Part shown: positions 25,926 through 34,926 of the stretch, one piece after another | How positions within the stretch are numbered: position 1 is the first letter of the stretch | Layout of the letters: each line of letters opens with the position of its first letter | From: Chryseobacterium sp. SC28 | Lineage (GTDB): Bacteria; Bacteroidota; Bacteroidia; Flavobacteriales; Weeksellaceae | Reading direction: 5' to 3' | Length of the DNA stretch: 63,368 nt | Assembly (NCBI RefSeq): GCF_003932955.1 | Contig: NZ_QOVY01000015.1 | Span: forward strand, 1-63,368 | Position numbers and translations under genes: made by a program | Notes under the pieces: model-generated | The model's input: the letters and a program-made list of their open reading frames with translations, nothing else | Told to the model about the DNA's origin: nothing | The model's database searches: none

Positions 25926-26657
25926 ATGAATGTTAGATCTACGCTTGTACTTATTTTTGCAATCCTCTTCTCGCAAATTCTCCTTGCGCAGAAAAGCTAT
26001 AATGCGTTGGTGTACGAAGGCAACAAGAAATTTGATGCCAAAGCATACGATGCATCTTCCGCCAAATATATAGAAGCCATCGCCGAAGAGAGCAATAATT
26101 ATACAGCGCATTATAACTTGGGTAACGCACTTTATAAAAGCAAAAAATATGAAGACGCCGCCGCAGAATATGAAAAAGCGGCCAAATATACAAAAAGCAA
26201 ATACGAAAAAGCCGCCGCCATCTACAACTTAGGCAACGTCGCCATGCAATCCGGCGATCCCGAAAAAGCTGCAGGCTACTACAAGCAAGCTCTGAAACAA
26301 GATCCTTACAACGAAGCCATCCGCAAGAACTACGAAATCGCAATGCTGAAGGACAAAGAAAAAAAGAATCCCGACCAGCAGCAGAACCAAGGAAAAAATG
26401 GAAATCAGGATCAAAAAAGTAAATCCGACTCTGATAAAGGCAGTCCGAAGAAAAACCAAAAAGGCGGCGAAGGCAATGAACAAAAAGGCAATGACCAAGG
26501 AAAACCTAATCTGCCGAAGAAAGACGAAAACAAAATACCGGAAGAAGCAGAAAGACAAATCCTAAACGATATCGAAAATCGGGAGAAAGAAACGGCCAGA
26601 AGGATTTTGAACAAAAACTCCAACTCTATGCCTCACAGCAATGAGAAAGATTGGTAA
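25926..26657 (+). CDS. batC: BatC-like tetratricopeptide repeat protein
   Basis: The 243-residue protein has a signal peptide (cleavage probably after LLAQ, about residue 22), three to four TPR units (YTAHYNLGNALYKSKKYEDA; KAAAIYNLGNVAMQSGDPEK), then a long lysine, glutamine and glycine-rich linker and a C-terminus ending NSMPHSNEKDW, typical of BatC. Bat proteins are linked to aerotolerance and envelope stress in Bacteroidetes and spirochaetes. batD follows directly. The VWA proteins BatA and BatB that normally precede it are not here. Confidence 0.82.
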   Translation: MNVRSTLVLIFAILFSQILLAQKSYNALVYEGNKKFDAKAYDASSAKYIEAIAEESNNYTAHYNLGNALYKSKKYEDAAAEYEKAAKYTKSKYEKAAAIYNLGNVAMQSGDPEKAAGYYKQALKQDPYNEAIRKNYEIAMLKDKEKKNPDQQQNQGKNGNQDQKSKSDSDKGSPKKNQKGGEGNEQKGNDQGKPNLPKKDENKIPEEAERQILNDIENREKETARRILNKNSNSMPHSNEKDW

Positions 26658-28394
26658 ATGATAAGAAAAAGCGCATACATATTATTCCTTTTAGCATCGG
26701 GTTTTTCCTGGGCGCAGGTCAATCTCTACTCGGAGGTTAACACGCAGGATTTGCGCGTCGATACACCCCTTACCTTCACCGTCGTCTTGGAAATATTTGG
26801 CGAAGATCTGGTGCAGGAAACCCCGCTGAAACTGCCCGATCTTACGAAATTCGATTACGCCATCTCCTCGGAACAGAATACGCTGATAGATCCCGTCAAA
26901 AAAATAAGAATCAACCAGATGGTTTACCAATTTTTGCTCAGTCCGAAGCAGACGGGCAATATAAAAATCGGATCCGCACTGGTAAAGATCAACGGCAAAA
27001 TCTACAAAACAGAGCCGATAGATATCGTCGTGAAAGAAGCAGATAAAAAATCTTTGGCAGCGGGCAAACCTGAAAAAAATATGTATCTGAATATGCAGTT
27101 GCAAGATAAGGAAGTCTATAAAGATGAGCCTACCGTGGTAGTTTTGAAAGCTTTTACCAAAAATATTTCGAAATTGAGACACTTGGAACCTGCACGATTC
27201 GAATCCACCCGCAATTTCAATATTCGCACTGTGGCAAACTTTGATGAGTCTATCGAGCATTCTGAAGAGGGCTACGCGTCGCAGACTATCGGCATATTTG
27301 TAATAGTCCCTAAAGCCGAAGGTGTGATAGAGGTTCCTCCGATGAAAGTTCCTCTTTCCAATCATTCGAGCAGTTTGCTTTCCAACAAAGCCAAACTGAA
27401 TGTCAAGAAATTGCCTGAAGGAGCTCCTGTCAATTTTTCCAATGCCGTGGGAAAATACGATGTGAAGATAGAAATGACCGATAAAGGCAAAGAAAATTTC
27501 GAAATCAATAAGGCTTTTAATATCTCTGTGAAAATCATCGGAAACGGAAATCTTTCGCCGTCTATCGTTCCGAAAATTTTACCTTCTCCCGATTACGACA
27601 TCTTTAAACCAAAGATTGTCAACAATTCTTTCGCAACGGAACAAGGCATCGAAGGAGAGGTGGAGGCGCAATATGTGGTCATTCCAAAGAAAAGAGGCGA
27701 CTTGAAAATTGCAACCGCAGATTTTTCGTACTTCGACCCAAGAGAAGAAAAATATATGGAAGTGGGTTCCAAATTCTTACTGCTAACTGCCGTGAATGCA
27801 GAAGATATTGCCAATGCCAAAACAACCTTGGAAAAAGTAAACGAATACACCAACACAGTCTTGGAAAAGGTGGATTCGCCGGTGATTAGCACGCAAAAAC
27901 TGAAAGTAAAAGAGGATAAAAAAATCAGTTGGAAGGTAATCTTCGGCAATCTTCTGATTGTGGGGTTGGGTGCACTGCTCTTCATCTATTTCAACAGAAA
28001 GATTAAGGCTGCGAAAAAACAAAATCTCGAAAAGAAAAAAGAAGCTTCCGAACCTATTGTCACAATTGCTGAAACAGAAGCGATGTTGAGAAGCCAGAAC
28101 TTTTTGGACGCAGATTCACATTTTAGTTATTTGCAAAAATGCATTGACAGTCAACTGTTTACAAACTTTTTCGAAGGATTCGAAAAGCTAAAGTCAGAAG
28201 CAGAACACTATTGCAGAAGCAAATACAGCCTAAGTGTTTCCGATTATTTCAAAAATAATTTTGGACTTGCGACGTCCGAAAAGTATGAGCAATTGATGAG
28301 CAAGGCGACTATTGAAAAATACTATCCCGTACACGCCAAAGACAATCTGATCGAGATACTGGACGAAACAAAAGAACTCTATTATAAGATTTAA
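26658..28394 (+). CDS. batD: BatD-like protein
   Basis: The 578-residue protein has a signal peptide (LLASGFSWAQ), a large periplasmic region of immunoglobulin-like repeats and one membrane segment near residue 425-445 (VIFGNLLIVGLGALLFIYF), followed by a charged cytoplasmic tail of about 130 residues. This layout is that of BatD/oxygen tolerance proteins. It starts directly after the batC stop codon. Function in the Bat complex is not defined biochemically. No batE follows; marC is next. Confidence 0.83.
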   Translation: MIRKSAYILFLLASGFSWAQVNLYSEVNTQDLRVDTPLTFTVVLEIFGEDLVQETPLKLPDLTKFDYAISSEQNTLIDPVKKIRINQMVYQFLLSPKQTGNIKIGSALVKINGKIYKTEPIDIVVKEADKKSLAAGKPEKNMYLNMQLQDKEVYKDEPTVVVLKAFTKNISKLRHLEPARFESTRNFNIRTVANFDESIEHSEEGYASQTIGIFVIVPKAEGVIEVPPMKVPLSNHSSSLLSNKAKLNVKKLPEGAPVNFSNAVGKYDVKIEMTDKGKENFEINKAFNISVKIIGNGNLSPSIVPKILPSPDYDIFKPKIVNNSFATEQGIEGEVEAQYVVIPKKRGDLKIATADFSYFDPREEKYMEVGSKFLLLTAVNAEDIANAKTTLEKVNEYTNTVLEKVDSPVISTQKLKVKEDKKISWKVIFGNLLIVGLGALLFIYFNRKIKAAKKQNLEKKKEASEPIVTIAETEAMLRSQNFLDADSHFSYLQKCIDSQLFTNFFEGFEKLKSEAEHYCRSKYSLSVSDYFKNNFGLATSEKYEQLMSKATIEKYYPVHAKDNLIEILDETKELYYKI

Positions 28395-28415
28395 GAAATT
28401 GTCAAAAATATTTTA

Positions 28416-28423
28416 TATTTTTG
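28416..28423 (+). promoter_or_regulatory. TAnnTTTG promoter motif of marC
   Basis: TATTTTTG lies 21 bases before the marC ATG. A TTG sits 14 bases further upstream, shorter than usual spacing. Confidence 0.4.
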
Positions 28424-28444
28424 CGAAATCTTTAAAATTAAAAT

Positions 28445-29047
28445 ATGGAGTTTATAAAAGAGTTTTCAATCAAAGAAACTATGACCACTTTTATGGTGTT
28501 GTTCGCTGTCATCGATATTTTGGGATCGGTGCCGGTGATCGTTTCGCTCCGTCAAAAGTTTGGGAAAATAGAAGCCGAAAAAGCCGCAATAGTAGCCGGC
28601 TTGCTTATGATTTCGTTTCTTTTCATTGGAAATAACATCCTGAAACTGATTGGTGTAGATGTCAATTCTTTTGCGATTGCCGGTGCGTTTGTCATTTTCA
28701 TTATTGCCGTAGAAATGATCTTGGGCATAGAAATTCACAAAACCACCCAGCCGCAGGCGGCCTCCATCGTTCCAATCGCCTTTCCATTAATTGCGGGCGC
28801 TGGAACTTTGACAACAACACTTTCCTTGCGGGCAGAATATCATGACATTAATATTATTTGCGGGATTGTTTTAAATACAATTTTGGTCTATATCGTCTTG
28901 AGATTGGCACCGTGGATCGAAAGGAAAATGGGCGAGGGGTCTTTGCTGGTTTTGCAAAAAGTGTTCGGAATTGTGCTTTTGGCGATCTCTATTAAATTAT
29001 TTACCGCTAACTTTGCACAGCTGTTTCAGAACTATATTCATTTTTAA
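28445..29047 (+). CDS. MarC-family integral membrane protein
   Basis: The 200-residue protein has six hydrophobic segments. VIDILGSVPVIVSL near the N-terminus and VPIAFPLIAGAGTLTT in the middle are family hallmarks. Despite the name, MarC proteins are not shown to act in antibiotic resistance; a transport role is assumed. A small two-helix membrane protein gene follows after 12 bases. Confidence 0.88.
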   Translation: MEFIKEFSIKETMTTFMVLFAVIDILGSVPVIVSLRQKFGKIEAEKAAIVAGLLMISFLFIGNNILKLIGVDVNSFAIAGAFVIFIIAVEMILGIEIHKTTQPQAASIVPIAFPLIAGAGTLTTTLSLRAEYHDINIICGIVLNTILVYIVLRLAPWIERKMGEGSLLVLQKVFGIVLLAISIKLFTANFAQLFQNYIHF

Positions 29048-29059
29048 ATTTCATTCCGA

Positions 29060-29266
29060 ATGCAAACATTTTATAAAGTATTCTTGGTTATCTTTATCGT
29101 ATCCATTGCCATTAGCTTTTATGCCATCGATTGGCAAGCCGGATTTTTGGACGATGACAATACGAAATTCGTCTTTTCTATATCTTCCGGAATTTTGGGA
29201 ATCCTCGTGGTCTATATTCTCCATTTGTGGAGCAAACTAGGAAACAGAAAAAACGAAAAGTCCTGA
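29060..29266 (+). CDS. Small membrane protein with two helices
   Basis: The 68-residue protein has hydrophobic segments at about residues 4-23 and 39-58 with a short acidic loop (FLDDDNTKF) between, and a basic C-terminus. Not recognised as a named family. It follows marC by 12 bases and ends inside the 5' arm of the terminator at 29256-29284. Confidence 0.6.
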   Translation: MQTFYKVFLVIFIVSIAISFYAIDWQAGFLDDDNTKFVFSISSGILGILVVYILHLWSKLGNRKNEKS

Positions 29267-29284
29267 ACTAATCAGAACTTTTTT
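29256..29284. terminator. Bidirectional terminator between the small membrane protein gene and pheS
   Basis: AAAAGTCCTGA (29256-29266) and TCAGAACTTTT (29272-29282) pair with one mismatch across a 5-base loop. T-runs occur on both strands, serving the plus-strand gene and convergent pheS. Confidence 0.78.
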
Positions 29285-29308
29285 ACTTTATTGTGATGGG
29301 CAAGCAGG

Positions 29309-30319
29309 CTATAAACTCTTGAACTGCTCCAGCATTCTGACGTCATTTTCAAAGAACATTCGGATGTCGCTCATCTGATAGAGTAGCATCACAATCCTTT
29401 CGATCCCCATTCCAAAGGCGTATCCCGTGAATTTATCCGGATCAATATTTACATTTTTGAGGACCGCCGGATCTACCATTCCGCAACCCATGATTTCCAG
29501 CCAGCCCGTTCCTTTTGTGATTCTATAATCCGTTTCGGAGTTCAGACCCCAATAAACATCCACTTCTGCGCTGGGCTCTGTAAAAGGAAAATAGGAAGGC
29601 CGCATCCTGATTTTAGACTTGCCAAAAAGTTCTGTGGTGAAGAATTGGATCGTCTGCCTAAGGTCTGCAAAACTGACATCCTCGTCAATATAAAGTCCTT
29701 CGATCTGATGAAAAATACAGTGCGAGCGGGAAGAAACGGCCTCATTCCTGAAGACTCTACCCGGCGCAAGAATTCGGATCGGTGGTTTGTTCTCTTCCAT
29801 ATAGCGGATTTGTACGGATGAAGTGTGCGTTCTCAAGAGCACATCGGGATCTTGCTCGATGAAGAAAGTGTCCTGCATATCTCTTGCCGGATGATATTCC
29901 GGAAGATTCAGCGCCGTGAAATTGTGCCAATCATCTTCGATTTCCGGACCGTCGGCAACCGCAAAACCAATCGATTTGAAGATTTCTATAATCCTGTTTT
30001 TGACAAGATTAATCGGATGGCGGGAACCTAACTCCAGAGGAAAAGCCGGTCTGGAAAGATCTTCTTTTTCAGGCGTCTTCTCGGTTTGGGATGCTTGTTT
30101 TAGCTCTTCCAGTTTATGATCTACGGCGTTTCGTAAGCGGTTGATTTTCTGTCCAAAATCTTTCTTTTCCGAATTTGGGATCCTTTTCAAAGTATCATAG
30201 AAATCGTTCATGATTCCTTTTTTCCCAACGAATTTTAGTCGGAATTGTTCTATCTCATCCTTGGTGGTAGATTGAAAATTTTGTACTTCTTTCAGTAAGG
30301 CATCAATGTTCTCTAGCAT
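29309..30319 (-). CDS. pheS: Phenylalanine-tRNA ligase alpha subunit
   Basis: PheS is the catalytic subunit charging tRNA-Phe. Class II motifs are present: RTHTSSVQIRYME, the motif 2 region RVFRNEAVSSRSHCIFHQIE and motif 3 AFGMGIERIVMLLY near the C-terminus. The N-terminal part is a coiled coil that contacts tRNA. Length, 336 residues, is normal. The pheT gene is not beside it, as is common in Bacteroidetes. Confidence 0.96.
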   Translation of the reverse strand: MLENIDALLKEVQNFQSTTKDEIEQFRLKFVGKKGIMNDFYDTLKRIPNSEKKDFGQKINRLRNAVDHKLEELKQASQTEKTPEKEDLSRPAFPLELGSRHPINLVKNRIIEIFKSIGFAVADGPEIEDDWHNFTALNLPEYHPARDMQDTFFIEQDPDVLLRTHTSSVQIRYMEENKPPIRILAPGRVFRNEAVSSRSHCIFHQIEGLYIDEDVSFADLRQTIQFFTTELFGKSKIRMRPSYFPFTEPSAEVDVYWGLNSETDYRITKGTGWLEIMGCGMVDPAVLKNVNIDPDKFTGYAFGMGIERIVMLLYQMSDIRMFFENDVRMLEQFKSL

Positions 30320-30431
30320 TATTTATATAAAAAATAAGAACTGCAAAAATACGATTTATAAACTAAAAATTCTCTACAAAAAACTGCCTTTTGTGAATTG
30401 TTATCTTAGTTTTTGTCCCTTTAGTCTTGTC

Positions 30432-30500
30432 TCTTGATTCTTGATTCTTGATTCTTGATTCTTTATTCTTGATTCTTGTTTCTTTATTCTTTATTCTTGA
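30432..30500. repeat. Tandem 7-bp repeats (TTGATTC / TTTATTC)
   Basis: About nine imperfect units lie between yceI and pheS. Same family of low-complexity spacer as other flavobacterial intergenic tracts; no coding potential or hairpin. Confidence 0.65.
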
Positions 30501-30502
30501 AG

Positions 30503-31162
30503 TTATTTCTTTTCCAGAGCCTTGATTTTGACCTGAAGGTTGATCTCGTTTTTGATCAGGCCTTCGGCCGCAGGCAGTTGGAATTTGATGCCGAACTCAT
30601 CTCTGTTGATGTCTTTCGGTTCCGTAGCGATTGTTAATTCCCCTTCGCCCACTTTCACATTGGCGTTGCAACTGAATGGTTTCGTGATGCCTTTCAACGT
30701 GAGATTGCCGTCGAGAATGGTATTGTAATCACTTCCTGCGGGTGCTTCGGTGACTTTTGTGATTTCGTACGAAGCTGTTGGGAATTTGCCAGTATCGAAG
30801 AAATCTTCACTTTTGAGTTGGCTGATAAGTTTTGCCTTGGACTCGTCATCTTTCAGATCTTCATTGGTGAGAGTGGTCATATCGACCACAAATTGGCCGC
30901 TTTCCAATTTATTGTCTTTCACGGTCACTTCGCCGCTCTCAAATTTCAAACTTCCGATGTGGCTCATATTTTCAGATTTTACCACTTTGAAGCCTTTCCA
31001 CTCTGCTCTGCTGTTTAGCGTGTCCACAACGTAGACTTGTCCGTCTGTTTTGGTCAGAACTTCGTTGTTCTCGCTGCCAACGGGTTTGTCTTTTCCACAC
31101 GAAATAATGCAAACCGAGGCGGAGATTAGCAGAAAAGCGGCTATTAAACTTGCTTTTTTCAT
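30503..31162 (-). CDS. YceI-family lipoprotein
   Basis: The 219-residue protein has a lipoprotein signal with Cys22 (VCIISCGKD) and a YceI lipocalin-like domain: SRAEWKGFKVVKSENMSHIG, SEDFFDTGKFPTASYEIT and LTLKGITKPFSC. YceI barrels bind long isoprenoid or lipid chains; the exact role is not known. It probably sits in the periplasm or outer membrane. Single gene on the minus strand, divergent from an ABC ATPase. Confidence 0.9.
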   Translation of the reverse strand: MKKASLIAAFLLISASVCIISCGKDKPVGSENNEVLTKTDGQVYVVDTLNSRAEWKGFKVVKSENMSHIGSLKFESGEVTVKDNKLESGQFVVDMTTLTNEDLKDDESKAKLISQLKSEDFFDTGKFPTASYEITKVTEAPAGSDYNTILDGNLTLKGITKPFSCNANVKVGEGELTIATEPKDINRDEFGIKFQLPAAEGLIKNEINLQVKIKALEKK

Positions 31163-31297
31163 ACGATATCTTTATTTTTTTCTTTATTAAATGAAAATGC
31201 GTGGCAATTTCATTTCAAAATTTTAAATTATTGCTTACTTTTACGTTCTTTGCTAAAATAATAAAATTATCTTATTTTAAACTAATAATTTTACAGA

Positions 31298-32230
31298 ATG
31301 TTGCTGGAAGTTAAAAATCTTTATTTCAATTATCAAGCAGAAAAACCCTTGTTCCGAAATCTAAATCTCAATGTAGACAAAGGCCAAATCATCGCAGTTG
31401 TGGGTGAGAGCGGCTGTGGAAAATCTACTTTGCTGGGTCTTATTTACGGATTGATGGATTGGCAAAGTGGTGAAATTATATTCGATGGCGAAAAGCTTTT
31501 TGGCCCAAAAGCCAACCTCGTTCCCGGCGAAGCCCAAATGAAGTTGGTAGCTCAGAATTACGATCTGATGCCCTTTGCGACAGTCTATGACAACGTTGGC
31601 AAATTTATTTCCAACACCCATCCGACATCGAAAAAGGAAAAAGTACAAGACCTTCTGGACGTGGTCGGTTTGACGGATTTTGCAAAAGTCTTACCAAAAA
31701 ATCTCAGCGGCGGGCAACAACAAAGAGTGGCCATTGCAAGAGCCTTGGCGGTGCTTCCGAAATTGCTTTTGCTGGATGAGCCGTTCAGTAATTTGGATTT
31801 TTCCCGCAAGTTTGAGTTGAGAGAAAAACTTTTTGATTACGTGAAAGAAAACAATCTCAGTTTGATCATTTCCACGCACGATTTGGAAGATGTTCTGCCT
31901 TGGGCAGATCGGATTGTAGTCCTGCAACAAGGCCGATTGGTTCAAAATGACAATCCGAAGGAAACATACGAAAATCCTTACAATGATTATGTTGCAAAAC
32001 TTCTGGGCGAAGTCAATATTTTTACCGATGTGGAAAAATCTCAACTGAATTTGACGAAAAAATATTATTTTCCGCACGAAATAAAGATTTCTGAAACCGG
32101 CATTGAAGCCACCGTTTCCGACAGCCGATTTGCCGGCTCGCATTACAGAAACAAGTTGCAGATTGAAGACAAGTCGGTCATCGTCTATTCTAATGAATTT
32201 TTGGACGGCAAGGTCTATTTAGAATTTTGA
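31298..32230 (+). CDS. Orphan ABC transporter ATP-binding protein
   Basis: The 310-residue protein has Walker A GESGCGKST (about residues 36-44), signature LSGGQQQRVAIARALAV and Walker B LLLLDEPFSNLDF, then about 80 C-terminal residues as in importer ATPases of the iron or polyamine type. No permease or binding protein is nearby, so the partner must be elsewhere or the protein acts in another way. Substrate unknown. Confidence 0.85.
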   Translation: MLLEVKNLYFNYQAEKPLFRNLNLNVDKGQIIAVVGESGCGKSTLLGLIYGLMDWQSGEIIFDGEKLFGPKANLVPGEAQMKLVAQNYDLMPFATVYDNVGKFISNTHPTSKKEKVQDLLDVVGLTDFAKVLPKNLSGGQQQRVAIARALAVLPKLLLLDEPFSNLDFSRKFELREKLFDYVKENNLSLIISTHDLEDVLPWADRIVVLQQGRLVQNDNPKETYENPYNDYVAKLLGEVNIFTDVEKSQLNLTKKYYFPHEIKISETGIEATVSDSRFAGSHYRNKLQIEDKSVIVYSNEFLDGKVYLEF

Positions 32231-32548
32231 TTAATTTCAATTTGTGGATAAAATATGGATAACTTAAGTGTTTTGAATTTGTCCAACAAAAAATAAGTTA
32301 TAATTTTGACCTAAGAAAATATATAGGAAATTTTTGGTTAATTCTCTTTCTGCCCTCGGGACTGAAATTAGCGATAAGCAATCAAAGTCTTGGAAAGTCG
32401 ACCCTGCCAAATTTTTCCTTTTTTTTGTTTAATATTAAAAAGGCTTTCGACTCTGCTCAGCCTTACATTTAATATTAAACTTGTCACACTGATAATATTA
32501 AACTTGTCACACTGATCGGAGTCGAAGTGTTTTTTTCTATTTTTTTTA
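32231..32548. repeat. Gene-free gap with REP-like inverted repeat and an exact 23-bp tandem duplication
   Basis: TTTCGACTCTGCTCAG (32445-32460) and CTGATCGGAGTCGAAG (32512-32527) are inverted copies matching at 13 of 16 positions. Between them a 23-bp unit starting AATATTAAACTTGTCACACT is present twice without change (32471-32493, 32494-32516). A run of T follows. The arms resemble CTGAGCTTGTCGAAGTG at 4803-4819. This looks like a dispersed palindromic element. No gene is seen in the gap. Confidence 0.65.
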
Positions 32549-32881
32549 CTAAGCTTTTCTCACAAACTCAGATTTCAAAGCCATTGCTCCAAAACCCTCA
32601 ATTTTACAATCGATATTGTGGTCGCTTTCCGGTCTCAATCTGATATTTTTCACTTTCGTTCCTGCTTTAATATCTTTCGGAGAACCTTTCACAGGAAGAT
32701 CTTTGATGACGATGACGGAATCTCCATTTTGCAATTCTTTCCCAAGAGAATCGAAGATTTTGCCTTCAGTAGAAACTTCCGCCGGATCCCATTCGTAGAA
32801 ACATTGTGAACAAACCTGCAGATTATCTTGTTCGTAAGTAAATTCGGATTGGCATTTGGGGCAAATAATGGTTTCGCTCAT
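32549..32881 (-). CDS. yjdM: YjdM/PhnA-family zinc-ribbon protein
   Basis: The 110-residue protein has an N-terminal zinc ribbon with CPKC (residues 6-9) and CSQC (about 25-28), then the PhnA domain with [14 protein letters not shown] and [11 protein letters not shown]. The name PhnA came from a phosphonate gene region, but a role in phosphonate use is not established. It diverges from gcvT. Confidence 0.9.
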   Translation of the reverse strand: MSETIICPKCQSEFTYEQDNLQVCSQCFYEWDPAEVSTEGKIFDSLGKELQNGDSVIVIKDLPVKGSPKDIKAGTKVKNIRLRPESDHNIDCKIEGFGAMALKSEFVRKA

Positions 32882-32987
32882 AGTTTTTTATTGAAACCGC
32901 TAAGTTAACATTTATGTCTTAATCTAAAAATGATATTAATGTGGAAATGTAACTTGCATTCATAACCAAAAACTCACAATTAATTTT

Positions 32988-32995
32988 TAGATTTG
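32988..32995 (+). promoter_or_regulatory. TAnnTTTG promoter motif of gcvT
   Basis: TAGATTTG lies 31 bases before the gcvT ATG. No glycine riboswitch fold is recognisable in the short leader. Confidence 0.45.
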
Positions 32996-33026
32996 CTTGC
33001 ATTAAATCAATTAACAAAAAAAGTAG

Positions 33027-34106
33027 ATGAAAAAGACCGCTTTATACGATAAACACGTTTCTTTGGGAGCGAAGATTGTTCCTTTTGCAGGCTTCGAAAT
33101 GCCTGTTCAATATGTCGGAATCAACGAAGAACATTTTGCCGTTCGCGAAAAAGCGGGAATGTTTGACGTCTCTCATATGGGACAGTTTTTCATCGAAGGC
33201 CCTACTGCGAAAGATCTTTTGCAGTTCGTAACTTCCAATAATGTAGATGCCTTAGAAAACGGAAAAGCGCAATATTCTTGCTTGCCAAATGAAACCGGCG
33301 GAATTGTAGATGATTTGATCGTTTACAAAATGGAAGATCAGAAATATTTTGTTGTTGTAAATGCCTCAAATATTGAGAAAGACTGGAATCACATTGCAAA
33401 ATACAATGAGAAATTCGGCGCCAAAATGACCAATGTTTCCGATGAAATGTCTTTGATCGCGATCCAAGGTCCGAAAGCCACCGAGATTCTTCAAAAATTG
33501 ACCGAAACGGATTTGTCATCGATTCCTTACTATCATTTTTCAGTGGGTTCTGTGGCGGGTTTTTCGGATGTCATTATCTCAAATACAGGTTACACGGGAA
33601 GCGGCGGTTTCGAGATTTATTTTGAAAACCAAAATGCCGAACAGATTTGGGACGCATTGACAGAAGCGGGAAAGGAATTTGGACTGATTCCTTGCGGATT
33701 GGCTGCCAGAGACACTTTGAGACTGGAAAAAGGATTTTGCCTGTACGGAAATGACATCGATGATACCACTTCTCCTTTGGAAGCTGGTTTGGGCTGGATC
33801 ACAAAATTTGATAAAGATTTCGTTAATAAAGCCTTCTTGGAAAAGCAGAAAGCTGAAGGAATTAGCCGAAAATTAGTCGGTTTCGAAATGCTGGAAAAAG
33901 CGATTCCCAGACACGATTACGAAGTGGTGGATTCGGAAGGAAAAACCATTGGAAAAGTAACTTCAGGAACGATGTCGCCCATGAAAAAAGTCGGAATAGG
34001 ATTGGCTTATGTCGATAAACCGCACTTCAAATTGGATTCCGAGATTTTCATCAGAATCCGAAATAAGGATGTTCCTGCAAAAGTCGTGAAACTGCCTTTT
34101 GTTTAG
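33027..34106 (+). CDS. gcvT: Glycine cleavage system T protein (aminomethyltransferase)
   Basis: GcvT moves the methylene group from lipoyl-bound aminomethyl to tetrahydrofolate, releasing ammonia. [12 protein letters not shown] and [11 protein letters not shown] are family motifs; the Asp in the second helps bind folate. [12 protein letters not shown] is also typical. The 359-residue length is normal. gcvH and gcvP are not in this window. A long-stem terminator follows. Confidence 0.95.
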   Translation: MKKTALYDKHVSLGAKIVPFAGFEMPVQYVGINEEHFAVREKAGMFDVSHMGQFFIEGPTAKDLLQFVTSNNVDALENGKAQYSCLPNETGGIVDDLIVYKMEDQKYFVVVNASNIEKDWNHIAKYNEKFGAKMTNVSDEMSLIAIQGPKATEILQKLTETDLSSIPYYHFSVGSVAGFSDVIISNTGYTGSGGFEIYFENQNAEQIWDALTEAGKEFGLIPCGLAARDTLRLEKGFCLYGNDIDDTTSPLEAGLGWITKFDKDFVNKAFLEKQKAEGISRKLVGFEMLEKAIPRHDYEVVDSEGKTIGKVTSGTMSPMKKVGIGLAYVDKPHFKLDSEIFIRIRNKDVPAKVVKLPFV

Positions 34107-34142
34107 GCTTCGATTTTGAAATAATAGACTGATAGATCATAG

Positions 34143-34175
34143 AAAAAGCGCTCAAAAATTTGAACGCTTTTTTTT
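34143..34175. terminator. Bidirectional terminator between gcvT and the glutathione peroxidase gene
   Basis: AAAAAGCGCTCAAA (34143-34156) and TTTGAACGCTTTTT (34159-34172) form a 14-bp stem with one mismatch, with A- and T-runs on both sides. Confidence 0.83.
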
Positions 34176-34190
34176 AACTTTGAACTTGCT

Positions 34191-34730
34191 CTATTTCAAA
34201 TATTTCGTAATGCTGTCGCTGGTCGGCTTGGTAGTACTCACGAAGCTATCGATGACATAGCCATTTTCATCCAACAGAATCTTGGTAAAGTTCCAGAGAA
34301 TCGTGGTGTTTTTCACGCCGTTTTCTTTCTTGTCGGTCAGGAATTTGTAGATCGGTGCGATGTCGTCTCCTTTTACTGAGACTTTAGCGGCCATCGGGAA
34401 GGTGACGCCGTAATTTTTTTGACAAAATGTAGAAATCTCTTGGTTGCTTCCCGGTTCTTGTCCGCCAAAATTGTTCGCAGGGAAGCCCACAATGACCAAT
34501 TTGTCTTTGTATTGTTCGTAGAGCTTTTCCAGATCGGCGTATTGCGGCGTGAAACCACATTCCGAAGCCGTGTTCACGACGAGTATTTTTTTGCCTTTGA
34601 ATTTGGAAAAATCGATCGTAGAACCGTCCAAGGCTTCAACTTTGAAGCTGTGAATCGATTTGGCCTGGCCTTTATTCTGCGTACATCCGAAAAGTGAAAA
34701 CATCATAATAAATAAGTGTAAGAATTTCAT
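34191..34730 (-). CDS. Lipoprotein glutathione peroxidase (thioredoxin-dependent type)
   Basis: The 179-residue protein has a lipoprotein signal with Cys16 (LFGCTQNK), so it acts outside the cytoplasm. Catalytic Cys58 is in NTASECGFTPQ, and the conserved Gln and Trp are in FPANNFGGQEPGS and TILWNFTKILLD. Bacterial members usually take electrons from thioredoxin-like donors. It would reduce peroxides in the periplasm. Confidence 0.9.
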   Translation of the reverse strand: MKFLHLFIMMFSLFGCTQNKGQAKSIHSFKVEALDGSTIDFSKFKGKKILVVNTASECGFTPQYADLEKLYEQYKDKLVIVGFPANNFGGQEPGSNQEISTFCQKNYGVTFPMAAKVSVKGDDIAPIYKFLTDKKENGVKNTTILWNFTKILLDENGYVIDSFVSTTKPTSDSITKYLK

Positions 34731-34926
34731 AATGAGTTAATTATAATTAATTTTTTTGGAAACTGAATTGTTATTTGTACTTCAACTATCAAATTTAAAA
34801 CAAGTTGAGCAATATCTTGTCCACGAATCAGAAAACTTCCTAAAGGAATTAATTTTAACAAAATTTTATGATTTTTTGAAATAAAAGCATTTTCTTTGTC
34901 GTTCAGTTATTAATGGAAACCAATCG

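Noticed and set aside
30432-30500. Possible CRISPR-like array
   Set aside because: Units are only 7 bp, contiguous and without spacers; no cas genes are present.
32941-33026. Glycine riboswitch in front of gcvT
   Set aside because: The leader after the promoter motif is about 30 bases, too short, and no riboswitch core was seen.
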